Numbered from the stretch's first letter, positions 1-8,732 are shown. The stretch: 64,000 bases of DNA from a bacterium (GCA_017403285.1 JAFQOI010000057.1:1-64000), one strand, 5' to 3'. Notes: generated by a model from the letters alone, not told the origin. A program made the numbers and translations.

Positions 1-319
1 GATTGATAAATTTTTCAATTGTTGAATAGTCTACTTTATTTCCTTCATTATCAAAAAATTTGCACCTATCTGCTTTTGCATTTTTAGGATTAATGTCTGC
101 TCTATATTTTTTATTTTCAACAGTAAAGAAAATTTTGCCATAGTCTGATTTCGCAGGACAGAAGAATCCTTCTTTTATAAATTTCATTAAAGAACTTTTT
201 CCTGCCTCATTATTTCCGCAGATGAAATTTAACCCTGAAGAAAAGTCGTAGGATGTTCCTGTTTTTATGTCTTTTTCACTTTTTTCAATGTTTATTTTAT
301 CTATAATGAAATTTGTCAT
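1..319 (-). CDS. SbcC/YhaN-like ATPase, N-terminal part (cut by window edge)
   Basis: Only about the first 106 codons are in the window; the rest lies beyond position 1. Reading back from the ATG at 319, the protein has a Walker A loop with residues GNNEAGKSS near residue 30, the form typical of SMC-like repair ATPases of the SbcC/RecN/YhaN group. Its start overlaps the stop of the upstream metallophosphoesterase by four bases (ATGA), so the two are translationally coupled. In the SbcCD family the ATPase and nuclease form one DNA double-strand end-processing complex, and that role is inferred here. The coiled coil and Walker B cannot be seen, so the exact subfamily is open. Confidence 0.7.
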   Translation of the reverse strand, partial: MTNFIIDKINIEKSEKDIKTGTSYDFSSGLNFICGNNEAGKSSLMKFIKEGFFCPAKSDYGKIFFTVENKKYRADINPKNAKADRCKFFDNEGNKVDYSTIEKFIN

Positions 320-1581
320 TTCTCCATCCTTTCTTCATTATAGTAAACATTATTCGCCAAATTAAGACACTTATCTTTTACTTTTTTAGTTATCTTTTCT
401 TTTAATTCATTTAATTCACTATCAGAAAAATTGCAGTGATTTAAAATATTTTTAAATTCTTCAAGTGAAGTATTCACCGCCATAGTTGCATTTTCTTCTG
501 TTATTGTTCTATAAATTTCTCCAGAAATCCCATCATCTTCTTTTAAAACATTGGTATTTATTTTAGGTTGGGTGTTATTTATAATTTCTGATACATATAA
601 TAAGTTATTGAAATTTTCTTTTATTCTTTCATTAAGTGTGTCGAAAAAGCTTTGCGTTAATTCTGAATAAAAACCTATGCTACCAGTTAAAATTACTTTA
701 AGTAGTAGTAGTTTGTAATTTTTATTTTGTTCTGTTTCTATGAAACTGGTGATATTTTGCAAAATTAAATCAAAAGCAGTTGTACTCTCTTCTGCTTGGG
801 TTATATTAATTTCAAAATTTTCATATCTTATGACATCAATAGGAATTAAAATATTTTGAACAATATTATTATTTTCAACAACAATATATTTAAATCCATG
901 AGCACCTATTTCTTTAGTATTTCTACCTTGAATTGTTCCTGCGTACCCAATTTTTTCATTATCGGATGGAATATGAATATGTCCGAGTGCCCAATAATCA
1001 TAATTAAATTCGTTGAGCTCAGTTGTAGAAACAGGGAAATAAGGACTTGCTTTATCCGCATTCAAATCACAATGCAAGAGTCCAATATTGAATTTGTCAT
1101 TTGCTTTCGCTCTTTCAAAGTATTGAAGAGGATTTTCTTTTATATGATTTTCTTTATAACTAAATGCGTGTATTATAGCAAAGTCATTTACTTCAAATTG
1201 TCCATATTCAGGGGTATTAATCCCAACGATTTTTATATTTGAGTTTTCGTCAAAATTGAATGTAATTTTGTTATAAGCAAGGATTGGGTCGTGGTTGCCG
1301 CATATAAGAAATACTTTAATGCCTGCTAAATCAAGTTTTTTGAGCCCTTCTTTTAAAATTAATTTTGATTTAAAATCTTGCGCTGTATTATCAAATGTGT
1401 CGCCCGAAATAAGAACAAAATCAATATTTTTTTCAATTGCAAAATTAATAAAATTATTAAATGCTACTTCAACAGCGTTTTCATATAGTGACTTAATGCT
1501 TTCATCAAAAGAGTATGTAGATAGATTTGAGAACGCTCTACCTAGATGAATATCAGAAATATGAATGAATGAAAAAGCCAA
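316..1581 (-). CDS. SbcD/YhaO-like metallophosphoesterase (DNA repair exonuclease)
   Basis: The 421-residue protein has the calcineurin-type two-metal phosphoesterase motifs in order: DxH in HISDIHLGR (residues 7-15), GD in ISGDTFD near residue 60, GNHDP near residue 97, the isolated His in LLHCD, and GHIH in ALGHIHIP near residue 200. This set and the length fit Mre11/SbcD/YhaO nucleases. It is followed with a four-base overlap by an SMC-like ATPase, as in SbcDC operons, which supports a role in DNA end processing. The C-terminal 150 residues are poorly conserved, as expected for the capping and ATPase-binding part. The exact name (sbcD or yhaO) is not fixed by the sequence. Confidence 0.82.
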   Translation of the reverse strand: MAFSFIHISDIHLGRAFSNLSTYSFDESIKSLYENAVEVAFNNFINFAIEKNIDFVLISGDTFDNTAQDFKSKLILKEGLKKLDLAGIKVFLICGNHDPILAYNKITFNFDENSNIKIVGINTPEYGQFEVNDFAIIHAFSYKENHIKENPLQYFERAKANDKFNIGLLHCDLNADKASPYFPVSTTELNEFNYDYWALGHIHIPSDNEKIGYAGTIQGRNTKEIGAHGFKYIVVENNNIVQNILIPIDVIRYENFEINITQAEESTTAFDLILQNITSFIETEQNKNYKLLLLKVILTGSIGFYSELTQSFFDTLNERIKENFNNLLYVSEIINNTQPKINTNVLKEDDGISGEIYRTITEENATMAVNTSLEEFKNILNHCNFSDSELNELKEKITKKVKDKCLNLANNVYYNEERMEK

Positions 1582-1634
1582 AACGATAAATCCCTCATGT
1601 TCTAATAATAGTTTAGCATAAGGAGTAAAAAATA

Positions 1635-1662
1635 TTGAAATAAAATTTTTAGATGTTAGAAT
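1635..1662 (+). promoter_or_regulatory. Putative sigma-70 promoter of tRNA-Pro
   Basis: TTGAAA at 1635-1640 and TAGAAT at 1657-1662 are separated by 16 bases. The -10 box ends 14 bases before the tRNA-Pro 5' end, the expected distance for a tRNA promoter. Matches to both consensus boxes are good, but the local AT content makes chance matches common. Confidence 0.55.
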
Positions 1663-1676
1663 TTATGTGTAAATTT

Positions 1677-1750
<74 letters not shown>

Positions 1751-1819
1751 AATTTTTAGTTTTTTAAAGTGTTTAAATATGATAATATTAATATGAATCA
1801 ATGGTTGCAAGGTTTTTAA

Positions 1820-2818
1820 ATGTTGTATTGTAAAAATCCTTATATTAGTTGCGAAATAAATTGTGGGGGCGACGTCTTTCCTTGTTGTAATGACTGGTGT
1901 AGTTCCTATTCTTTTGGAAATGTGCTGGAACAGAGCATTGAAGAAATATGGTTTGGGGAGAAAGCTCAGAATTTCAGAAAACAGTTCGCAGAAAAAAATT
2001 ATCCTTATTGTCAAATGGATAAATGTTTGTACAATATGGAACAAAGAGAAGATGATATGTTGCCAGAAGTCAATTTGCCAAAAGTGTTGAGATTGGTATA
2101 TGACCGTTCTTGTAATTTACAGTGTAAATTTTGTAGATCGCAACCAATTACTACAGAAGATGATGATGCAGAAAAAATAAATGAAGTAGTAAAATCCTTT
2201 TTGCCCAAGATGAATATAACAGGTGGTATTATTTATCTTTGCGGTGCCGGTGAAGTTTTTAGTAGTAGATTAGCACTTGATATAATAAAAGACGTTGCTA
2301 CAAATTATGAAAATGTAAAATTTCATATTATAACAAATGGTGTATTGGCATCTGAAGAAAAATTTAAAAGTTTGAATTTAGAAAACAAGGTAAGATTTTT
2401 AGAAGTTTCTGTTCACGCAATGACAGAAAAGACATATAACAAATTAATTAAGGGTGGAAATTTTAAAAAACTAAGAACAAATATTGAATATATGGCAAAT
2501 CTTCTTAGGGAAAAAAAGATAGAAAAACTTTTTATGAATTATACGATTACGTCCGAAAATTTCCATGAGATGAAAGATTTTGTAATATGGGCAAAAAAGA
2601 TGGACGCACTTATTAGTTTTCTTCCTTTAGTTAAAAACAAAAGTTTAGAACTTGATGTGTTTAATGAGTTAAATATTTCTAATCCGTCGCATCCTAAATA
2701 TCATAAATTTTACAAGGTAATGCAAGATTCTATTTTTAAATCTGACAATATAGTCATTTCATCTGAATATTTTAATTTGCCAAAGCCTAAAAATTTTTTA
2801 AAAAGAATATTTTGTTAA
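1820..2818 (+). CDS. Radical SAM protein with N-terminal SPASM-like cysteine cluster
   Basis: This 332-residue protein has a CX3CX2C radical SAM motif at C98, C102 and C105 (CNLQCKFC), so it should bind a 4Fe-4S cluster and cleave S-adenosylmethionine. Ahead of it lies a cysteine-rich region (C4, C11, C15, C22, C23, C27, C64, C69) with the look of a SPASM module: a GDVFPCC run, a GNV turn, an EIW motif, then CX4C. SPASM modules normally follow the radical SAM barrel, so this order looks permuted. A paralogous layout occurs in the gene at 43073-44062. Start chosen at the ATG at 1820, with AAGG seven bases upstream. The substrate is unknown; peptide or protein modification is the usual SPASM role. 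A terminator follows directly. Confidence 0.8.
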   Translation: MLYCKNPYISCEINCGGDVFPCCNDWCSSYSFGNVLEQSIEEIWFGEKAQNFRKQFAEKNYPYCQMDKCLYNMEQREDDMLPEVNLPKVLRLVYDRSCNLQCKFCRSQPITTEDDDAEKINEVVKSFLPKMNITGGIIYLCGAGEVFSSRLALDIIKDVATNYENVKFHIITNGVLASEEKFKSLNLENKVRFLEVSVHAMTEKTYNKLIKGGNFKKLRTNIEYMANLLREKKIEKLFMNYTITSENFHEMKDFVIWAKKMDALISFLPLVKNKSLELDVFNELNISNPSHPKYHKFYKVMQDSIFKSDNIVISSEYFNLPKPKNFLKRIFC

Positions 2819-2821
2819 AAT

Positions 2822-2848
2822 AAAAGCCTCGATTTAATCGAGGCTTTT
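2822..2848. terminator. Bidirectional intrinsic terminator
   Basis: A perfect 12-base stem, AAAAGCCTCGAT against ATCGAGGCTTTT, with loop TTA. It lies between the convergent radical SAM gene and the 177-residue reverse-strand gene and carries A and T tracts on both sides, so it can serve both. Confidence 0.85.
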
Positions 2849-2854
2849 GGAATT

Positions 2855-3388
2855 TTACATATCTGATTTTTCAATTACGCCAGTTAAGGTTGCGTACTCT
2901 CTTTCTGAAATGACTTTTTTAGTTAATTCTAGAAGTTCAAAAGTTTCTGCTTTTGTTAATTCTGGATTGTTCCAGTTTTGTTTAAAAACTTCTTCTGCCG
3001 CGCTAGAAACTACGCCTTGAGATGTTTTATCTAATTTTCCAATTACTTTTTGTGATGATAAAAGTTGTCTAATAAAAGCGGCATTTGTAAATCCATTTTC
3101 TGTTGTACCGCAATTAACGATAGTATTTCTTACTGTTTCTCTTGCTTCATCACTAGCACACTTCCCGCCAAGTTTATTTCTTAAAAATTTAGTAAAAGGT
3201 GCTTCGCTAAAAATACCTTTTTTCTTAAAGAAATCTGGATTTTGGAATTCATTTGGTGTTGATAAGCATTCATATATGTCTGAACAGGATTGAGCAATAT
3301 GCATACCCTTTTCAGAAAATTTAGCAAGTCCAAAAGATACATGATTATTTCTGTTGATATTATTTGTTGCTGAAATAGTTAAATTCAT
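2855..3388 (-). CDS. Hypothetical protein with N-terminal VSFG motif
   Basis: A 177-residue protein that I do not recognise. The N-terminus is Asn-rich and low in complexity up to a VSFG motif at residues 17-20, followed by a soluble, mainly helical-looking domain. There is no clear signal peptide or membrane segment. Cysteines near residues 35, 77 and 92 have no familiar spacing. A strong AAGGAG ribosome site precedes the ATG, so it is probably translated well. The same VSFG motif after a disordered N-terminus occurs in the nucleotidyltransferase at 26385. It shares the terminator at 2822-2848 with the convergent radical SAM gene. Confidence 0.65.
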   Translation of the reverse strand: MNLTISATNNINRNNHVSFGLAKFSEKGMHIAQSCSDIYECLSTPNEFQNPDFFKKKGIFSEAPFTKFLRNKLGGKCASDEARETVRNTIVNCGTTENGFTNAAFIRQLLSSQKVIGKLDKTSQGVVSSAAEEVFKQNWNNPELTKAETFELLELTKKVISEREYATLTGVIEKSDM

Positions 3389-3446
3389 AGTCTACTCCTT
3401 ATTTTGTATTTAGATAAAACTTCAAAAAAAATTTTTTGCCATGTGC

Positions 3447-4271
3447 TTATTCTTTTATTCCGCCATTTAAAATATCGTTAATAAAATATTTCTTGCCAAG
3501 TAAAAATATGATTATTACTGGAATGCTACAAATTGCTGAATATGCACATAATGCACCCCAATTTGTTATTTCTCGAAAGCTTCCCTTGAATTCAGCAAGT
3601 CCAATAGGAAGTGTTCTTATTGCATCTGAATTTGTTACAATTAATGGCCACATAAAACTGTTCCAAGTCGTAATAAATGTGAAGATTCCTAATGTTACAA
3701 TAGCCGGCAATGCTAATGGAAGTGCTATTTTATAAAATACTTCAAATTCATTGCATCCGTCTATTTTTGCAGATGATTCCATATCATCTGGCATGGATTT
3801 AAACCATTGACGCATCATAAAAACGCCAAATCCACCAAATAAACCTGGAACTATTAAAGCATAATATGTGTCAATCCAATTAAATTGTTTCATAATAAAA
3901 AATAGCGGAACTATATTAACTTGAGGAGGTATCATCATTGATATTAAAACAAGTAAAAATAATAGTTCTTTGTATTTAAATTGAAATCTTGCAAATCCAT
4001 AGCCTGCCATTGCAGATATCAAAATTTGTCCAATTGTTGTCAAAACAGCAACTAACATACTGTTAAAGAAAAATTTTAAAATATTAGAATTTGTAAGTGC
4101 ATATTCATAATTTTCTATTGTAAAAGGATTTGGTAAAAAACTTATATCTCCTGCAAAAATTTGCTTGTCTGTCATAAACGATAATGCAAACATATAAATA
4201 AAGGGAACCAGCATAGAAAAGGCACCTAAAATTAAAATTGTATATCCCAATGCTTTGTATAATTTTTTCAT
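3447..4271 (-). CDS. Carbohydrate ABC transporter permease, MalG/UgpE type
   Basis: A 274-residue inner-membrane protein with about six hydrophobic helices, the first at residues 10-32. The EAA loop that docks the ATPase is at residues 165-185 (key residues E165, A168, D171, G172, with a downstream LP pair), close to the MalG/UgpE consensus. It would form a heterodimeric channel with a MalF-type permease for sugar import. No partner permease, binding protein or ATPase gene lies beside it: its neighbours are the VSFG protein and a divergent two-component operon. Partners must therefore be encoded elsewhere. The substrate cannot be told from the sequence. Confidence 0.85.
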   Translation of the reverse strand: MKKLYKALGYTILILGAFSMLVPFIYMFALSFMTDKQIFAGDISFLPNPFTIENYEYALTNSNILKFFFNSMLVAVLTTIGQILISAMAGYGFARFQFKYKELLFLLVLISMMIPPQVNIVPLFFIMKQFNWIDTYYALIVPGLFGGFGVFMMRQWFKSMPDDMESSAKIDGCNEFEVFYKIALPLALPAIVTLGIFTFITTWNSFMWPLIVTNSDAIRTLPIGLAEFKGSFREITNWGALCAYSAICSIPVIIIFLLGKKYFINDILNGGIKE

Positions 4272-4288
4272 AAAACTATAATATCAGG

Positions 4289-4316
4289 TTAACAATAAAT
4301 TTAAAATGTGTAATAA
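4289..4316 (+). promoter_or_regulatory. Possible promoter of the response regulator operon
   Basis: TTAACA at 4289-4294 and TAATAA at 4311-4316, 16 bases apart, lie in the 73-base gap between the divergent permease and regulator genes. This is a moderate match in a very AT-rich gap. Confidence 0.35.
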
Positions 4317-4344
4317 TAGAGTAAATTAATAAGAGGGTTATAGT

Positions 4345-5052
4345 GTGCCAAGACTTTTGATAGCAGATGATGATAATGAAATAAGAGAGTTGTTAGAATT
4401 TGACCTTTCTCACAGTGGCTATGAAACTGATATAGCGAAAGATGGGGAAGAGGCACTTCAAAAGGCGCTTATTAATAACTATGATTTGATTTTATTAGAC
4501 GTTATGATGCCTAAAATGAATGGCTTTGACGTATGTAAACATATAAGAAATTCTAAGCCAGAAATACCTATTTTAATGCTTACGGCAAAAGGTACTATTG
4601 GTGATAAAACACAAGGATTTGACTCTGGAGCTGATGATTATATTGTTAAACCATTTGATATACAAGAAGTTTTGCTTAGAGTGCGTGCACTTGTTAGAAG
4701 AAATCAATCACCTATTGAAAAAAAGTCTTCTCAAGAAATATTAAAAATAGGTGATATTGAGTTATTCCCTGATTCGCTTGAAACTGAAATAAAAGGGAAA
4801 CGAATTAAATTAACACCTACAGAATTTGAAATTTTATATTGTTTAATGCAACATTTTAATAGTGCGGTTACTTTGGCTGTCTTGTTAAACGAAGTTTGGG
4901 GTTATAATTCTGATGATGATGTTAGAATGCTTAGAGTTCATGTGGGGGGATTAAGGCAAAAAATCGAAGAAAATCCCAAAATTCCAGGGTATTTGCATAC
5001 TGTAACTAATGTAGGATATAAACTTACCCCGCTAGGAGAAAGTGATATTTAG
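4345..5052 (+). CDS. Response regulator, OmpR/PhoB family
   Basis: A 235-residue protein with an N-terminal receiver domain (acidic pocket D8-D10, phosphoacceptor D52, T80, K102 in the VKPF motif) and a C-terminal winged-helix DNA-binding domain (about residues 130-230, with the LTPTEFEIL start and VGGLRQK recognition region). It is a transcription factor controlled by phosphorylation. The start is GTG at 4345, with AGAGGG seven bases upstream. The 3' end overlaps the sensor kinase gene by 11 bases, so that kinase is its likely partner. Target genes are not evident. Confidence 0.92.
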   Translation: MPRLLIADDDNEIRELLEFDLSHSGYETDIAKDGEEALQKALINNYDLILLDVMMPKMNGFDVCKHIRNSKPEIPILMLTAKGTIGDKTQGFDSGADDYIVKPFDIQEVLLRVRALVRRNQSPIEKKSSQEILKIGDIELFPDSLETEIKGKRIKLTPTEFEILYCLMQHFNSAVTLAVLLNEVWGYNSDDDVRMLRVHVGGLRQKIEENPKIPGYLHTVTNVGYKLTPLGESDI

Positions 5053-6772
5053 GTTGTTTGTTATGATTCTGAAAAAAAGACTAAAAATTGTCGAACAAAT
5101 AATTATAATATCTTTAATTGCCGTTTTAATTCCGTCGGTTATTTCTTGGTTCATTATTAATAATGTTAGTCAACATTCAATTCGTCAAGAGCTTAGTAAT
5201 TCTGCCAAAATGATAGCAGATATTATTGAGAATAATATTGATTCAATAATAAGAGTTGAAGAAAATAGGTTAAATGAAATTATAATTGCACTGAAACACA
5301 TTCCTCAAAAAAATGAGCAAAATGTGTTTTTAAAAGATATTGCTATAAATTCCAATGTATTTAATGATTTTGAACTTGTTCGTCCATCTGAAAATAATGA
5401 TTTTAATGCCGAAAAAAGAATTCTTTATAAAATGGAAGAAAGCAAATTGTGGCTTATTGAAAAAATACATGATGATAAATATATTAAAGCAGAGGTAAAT
5501 ACTAAGAATTTAAAAGAAAGTATTTTTAATGATGTTTATGCTGAACAAAATCGTAGAATTTATGTTGTTGATAAAGATGGGAAATTAATATTTTCTCATA
5601 ATTATGATGAAGAAGATTTTAATGAATGTATAAAACAACTTCCAAATACGCTTATAAATAATATTGCAACACATTTTGAGCAAATAAAAAACCAACCAAG
5701 AGTATACTTAAAAATGGATGATATTGGACTTGTTGTAATGGTAAGTACGACAAGTCAACTTACTGAGTCTACAATTAATAAAGCAAGAGTAAAAATCCTT
5801 TTGGCTTTTTTAGTTGCTGCTGCGGTAACTATATTTTTAACATTACTTTATTCGTATTATTTGTATATCAATATGAGGCAGTTGTTTAATGGAATTACTG
5901 CTGCTTCAAAGGGTAATTATCAACGCCAAATTTCCCTTTTGACAAGTATTTTTACCCCAAGGGAAATTGTCTTTTTTTCCGATGAATTTAATAAAATGGT
6001 TGGAAAGATAAATGAATCTTATAAAGAGTTACAGCAAAAAAATAAAAGATTGAAACAACTTGATGCTTTTCGTTCAAATCTTGTAGATACCGTTAGTCAT
6101 GAATTAAGAACTCCACTTACAAGTATTCGTGGTTATACTTCAAGACTTTTGAGAACTGACATTGAAATAGATGAAGAAACAAAGCATAAATCATTACTTA
6201 TTATTAAAAAGCAATCTGAACGACTTTCTAGAATGATTGAGGATTTGCTCGTTATCCCAGACATTGAAGGAGCAAAACTTAATATTAATCTCGAAAGAGT
6301 TAATATTTTAAATATTGTTGAAACATCAATGTATTCTATTAAAAATCCAGAAGAACAGGATTTTGAAAATAACATTTCAAATGATTTTCCTGATGTTCTT
6401 GCTGATAAAGATAGACTTGAACAGGTTATGATTAATTTGTTTGGCAATGCTGAAAAGTATGCTTATGAAGGAACACCAATAAAAATCTTTGCAGAAATAA
6501 AAGATGGAAAGGCTATTATTAAAGTTGTTAATCAAGCGGATTTTATTGAAAAGAAAACGTTAGATACGTTGTTTGATAAGTTTATAAGACTAGATGATAA
6601 AACAACGAGAACAACTAGAGGAACAGGGCTTGGTCTTTTTATTGTAAAAGGACTTGTCGAGGCAATGCAAGGAAGTGTTCATCTTAAATCAAGAAAAGAC
6701 AATACATTCGAAACTCAAATAATTTTGAATTTGTATAACGAACAATCTTCGGAGGTTGTAGATGAAGCCTGA
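5042..6772 (+). CDS. Membrane sensor histidine kinase
   Basis: Up to 576 residues. A first membrane helix at about 17-40, an extracytoplasmic sensor domain at 42-248, a second helix at 251-275, a HAMP-like linker, the HisKA H-box with H353 (VSHELRTPL), then an HATPase_c domain with N box (NLFGNAEKYA) and G boxes (GTGLGLFIV). It should phosphorylate the upstream response regulator. The GTG at 5042 has AGGAG only three bases upstream. The ATG at 5063 (residue 8) has a weaker site and is a reasonable alternative. The signal sensed is unknown. Its end overlaps tadA by 11 bases. Confidence 0.9.
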   Translation: MIFRLFVMILKKRLKIVEQIIIISLIAVLIPSVISWFIINNVSQHSIRQELSNSAKMIADIIENNIDSIIRVEENRLNEIIIALKHIPQKNEQNVFLKDIAINSNVFNDFELVRPSENNDFNAEKRILYKMEESKLWLIEKIHDDKYIKAEVNTKNLKESIFNDVYAEQNRRIYVVDKDGKLIFSHNYDEEDFNECIKQLPNTLINNIATHFEQIKNQPRVYLKMDDIGLVVMVSTTSQLTESTINKARVKILLAFLVAAAVTIFLTLLYSYYLYINMRQLFNGITAASKGNYQRQISLLTSIFTPREIVFFSDEFNKMVGKINESYKELQQKNKRLKQLDAFRSNLVDTVSHELRTPLTSIRGYTSRLLRTDIEIDEETKHKSLLIIKKQSERLSRMIEDLLVIPDIEGAKLNINLERVNILNIVETSMYSIKNPEEQDFENNISNDFPDVLADKDRLEQVMINLFGNAEKYAYEGTPIKIFAEIKDGKAIIKVVNQADFIEKKTLDTLFDKFIRLDDKTTRTTRGTGLGLFIVKGLVEAMQGSVHLKSRKDNTFETQIILNLYNEQSSEVVDEA

Positions 6773-7193
6773 ATATATGAAGCAGGCTCTTGAACTTGCA
6801 AAAACTTCTGGTAATGATGTTCCCGTTGGAGCGGTAATTGTAAAAAATGGCGAAATAATAGCATTTGCTGTTAATGAAAAAGAAAAAATACAAGATGCAA
6901 CAGCGCATGCTGAAATTCTTGCGATACAAAGGGCATCTCTAAAATTAAAAAACTGGAGATTATCAGATTGCGAAATGTATGTCACGCTTGAGCCTTGTCC
7001 AATGTGTGCAAGCGCGATTATTCAATCAAGAGTTGGGAAATTGTATTTTGGCGCATATGATTTAGTTAATGGTGCTTTTGGTTCAAAAACTGATATGGCT
7101 GGCATTATGGGGATTAAGATAGAATATTTTGGTGGAATTTTAGAAGAAGAATGCTCTAGTATTTTAAAAGACTATTTTAAGGAATTGCGTTGA
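6762..7193 (+). CDS. tadA: tRNA-specific adenosine deaminase
   Basis: A 143-residue cytidine/deoxycytidylate deaminase-fold enzyme. The zinc site is complete: H49 and E51 in the HAE motif, C79 and C82 in PCPMC. TadA converts A34 to inosine in the tRNA-Arg(ACG) anticodon, and both the length and the LEPCPMCASAI signature fit it. GGAGG at 6751-6755 lies six bases before the ATG, inside the end of the kinase gene, so it is embedded in the two-component operon. Guanine or cytosine deaminases share the fold but are less likely. Confidence 0.92.
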   Translation: MKPEYMKQALELAKTSGNDVPVGAVIVKNGEIIAFAVNEKEKIQDATAHAEILAIQRASLKLKNWRLSDCEMYVTLEPCPMCASAIIQSRVGKLYFGAYDLVNGAFGSKTDMAGIMGIKIEYFGGILEEECSSILKDYFKELR

Positions 7194-7948
7194 TGTTAAA
7201 GACCCAATTAGATAATTATATTAAAGAATATGAGACAAAGTCTTTTATAGAAAATGACCCTATTCAATTTATACATCGTTTTGATTCAAAACAAGATAAG
7301 GAAATAGCAGGATTTATAGCTTCGATGTTTGCTTATGGGAAGAGGGAAATTTTTATTACCAAATTAAATCACATTTTTAATTTGATGGACAATAAGCCGT
7401 GTGATTATGTAAAATCATTTAACTATAAATCAAATAATATAACAGCATGTGATTACAGATTCTCCAAGGATTGTGATTTAATACAAATTTTGAAAATTTT
7501 AAATACATTATATTGCGAGAATGAAACGCTTGAATCATTGTTTCAATATTCGTATTCTCAAAATAGAGAAATATGGAATATGTTTCAATGTGTTGTGGAC
7601 TATTTTTATTCAAGACAAGATATAGAAATAACAAAAGGGTTTTACCATCTTTTGCCAAATCCTAGAAAAAAAAGCGCATTAAAACGAATGAATATGTTAA
7701 TGCGTTGGTTTGTTCGCAAAAGTGAGGTGGATATTGGGATTTGGAATTTTGTTAATAAATCTGAACTTTTAATTCCGCTTGATACTCACGTTGCAAAAAT
7801 AAGTAGAAAATTAGGATTGTTAAAAAGAAACGATAACGCCTATGAAAGCGTTATCGAACTTACTAATAATTTGAAAATGTTTGATTCAAGTGACCCTGTT
7901 AAATACGATTTTGCCTTGTTCGGCTACGGCGTAAATAACAAAATTTAA
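7193..7948 (+). CDS. TIGR02757/DUF2400 family protein
   Basis: A 251-residue protein that I recognise as the TIGR02757 (DUF2400) family by its N-terminal NDPIQFIHRF segment, the AYGKRE motif and the C-terminal LIPLDTHV and KYDFALFGYG segments. The family is uncharacterised; its fold is thought to resemble helix-hairpin-helix DNA glycosylases, so a nucleic-acid role is only a guess. I take the ATG at 7193, which overlaps the tadA stop by one base (TGATG), with AAGGA nine bases upstream. A TTG directly before it is in frame. It ends the operon, back to back with the reverse-strand gene. Confidence 0.8.
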   Translation: MLKTQLDNYIKEYETKSFIENDPIQFIHRFDSKQDKEIAGFIASMFAYGKREIFITKLNHIFNLMDNKPCDYVKSFNYKSNNITACDYRFSKDCDLIQILKILNTLYCENETLESLFQYSYSQNREIWNMFQCVVDYFYSRQDIEITKGFYHLLPNPRKKSALKRMNMLMRWFVRKSEVDIGIWNFVNKSELLIPLDTHVAKISRKLGLLKRNDNAYESVIELTNNLKMFDSSDPVKYDFALFGYGVNNKI

Positions 7949-8659
7949 CTATTTTTTATCTGTAAGTAAAAATAAACTTACAAGTTCATTTATTTGAGAA
8001 ATGTTCTTTTGGTAGTCTTGAACTGATTTTTCAAGTTGAAGAATGTTAGTTTTATATTCTTGAATTTTAAGCATACAACTTCTTGTAGAACTATTTAATT
8101 CTTCTTGAACTTCTTGTGCCTCTTTTAAGACATTTTGAATAGGAAGCCCCATCGCATCAAGAGTTTGTCTTATAATTTGAGCACCAGTTTGCTTTGTTAC
8201 TCCAACAGGAAGAGTTGAAATAAGTCTTTTTAAAACAAGTATATTTGAAGGAATTTCAACTGTTTCATTAAAAAATGAAGATAATATTTCTTCCTTTTGG
8301 CTTGTTGGAACTTCAATTTTTTCTTGTTCCGTTTTGAAGACTATTTGGGAAGTTGGTTGTTCTTCAACTTCTTCAATTGTTTGTTCAACTTCTTCAACTG
8401 CTTTTTCTTTATAAACACCTTGTGGCAGAATCGAAGACAAATCTTCTTCTTCAACAATTGTGTCATTGTCAAAAGAAGCCATTTTTTCATCAGTAACAAC
8501 TGTTTCTACATCTGGAAGATTTTCTATATCTGTAAGTGGTACAGAACTAGATATATTGTTGTTTCCTTCGTCTAAAAGTGTTATATCTGCTTCTGCTTGT
8601 CTTTTTAATGCTTCTACTATCTTTTTTCCTACGCCTTCAGGGAGTTGATTTTTAGTCAT
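7949..8659 (-). CDS. Hypothetical protein with three LPxGV motifs and C-terminal coiled coil
   Basis: A 236-residue protein of unknown function. It carries a short motif three times: LPEGV at 6-10, LPQGV at 78-82 and LPVGV at 150-154, about 72 residues apart. Each is followed by a Lys at +2 and, in copies 1 and 3, a helical K/I/V stretch. Between copies the chain is acidic and probably disordered (Glu/Val/Thr-rich at 40-125). Residues 172-225 look like a coiled coil. No signal peptide or membrane segment is visible, so a cytoplasmic scaffold or linker is possible. The regular spacing suggests a degenerate internal repeat. Confidence 0.65.
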   Translation of the reverse strand: MTKNQLPEGVGKKIVEALKRQAEADITLLDEGNNNISSSVPLTDIENLPDVETVVTDEKMASFDNDTIVEEEDLSSILPQGVYKEKAVEEVEQTIEEVEEQPTSQIVFKTEQEKIEVPTSQKEEILSSFFNETVEIPSNILVLKRLISTLPVGVTKQTGAQIIRQTLDAMGLPIQNVLKEAQEVQEELNSSTRSCMLKIQEYKTNILQLEKSVQDYQKNISQINELVSLFLLTDKK

Positions 8660-8732
8660 AATTCATCCTCTCTTTATGATAATCGAATTATACATAAAAA
8701 ATATTTTTAATACAATAAAGTCCGTTAGAGTA

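Noticed and set aside
6684-6985. Two reverse ORFs opposite the kinase/tadA junction
   Set aside because: They oppose clear coding sequence and have no ribosome site or family match.
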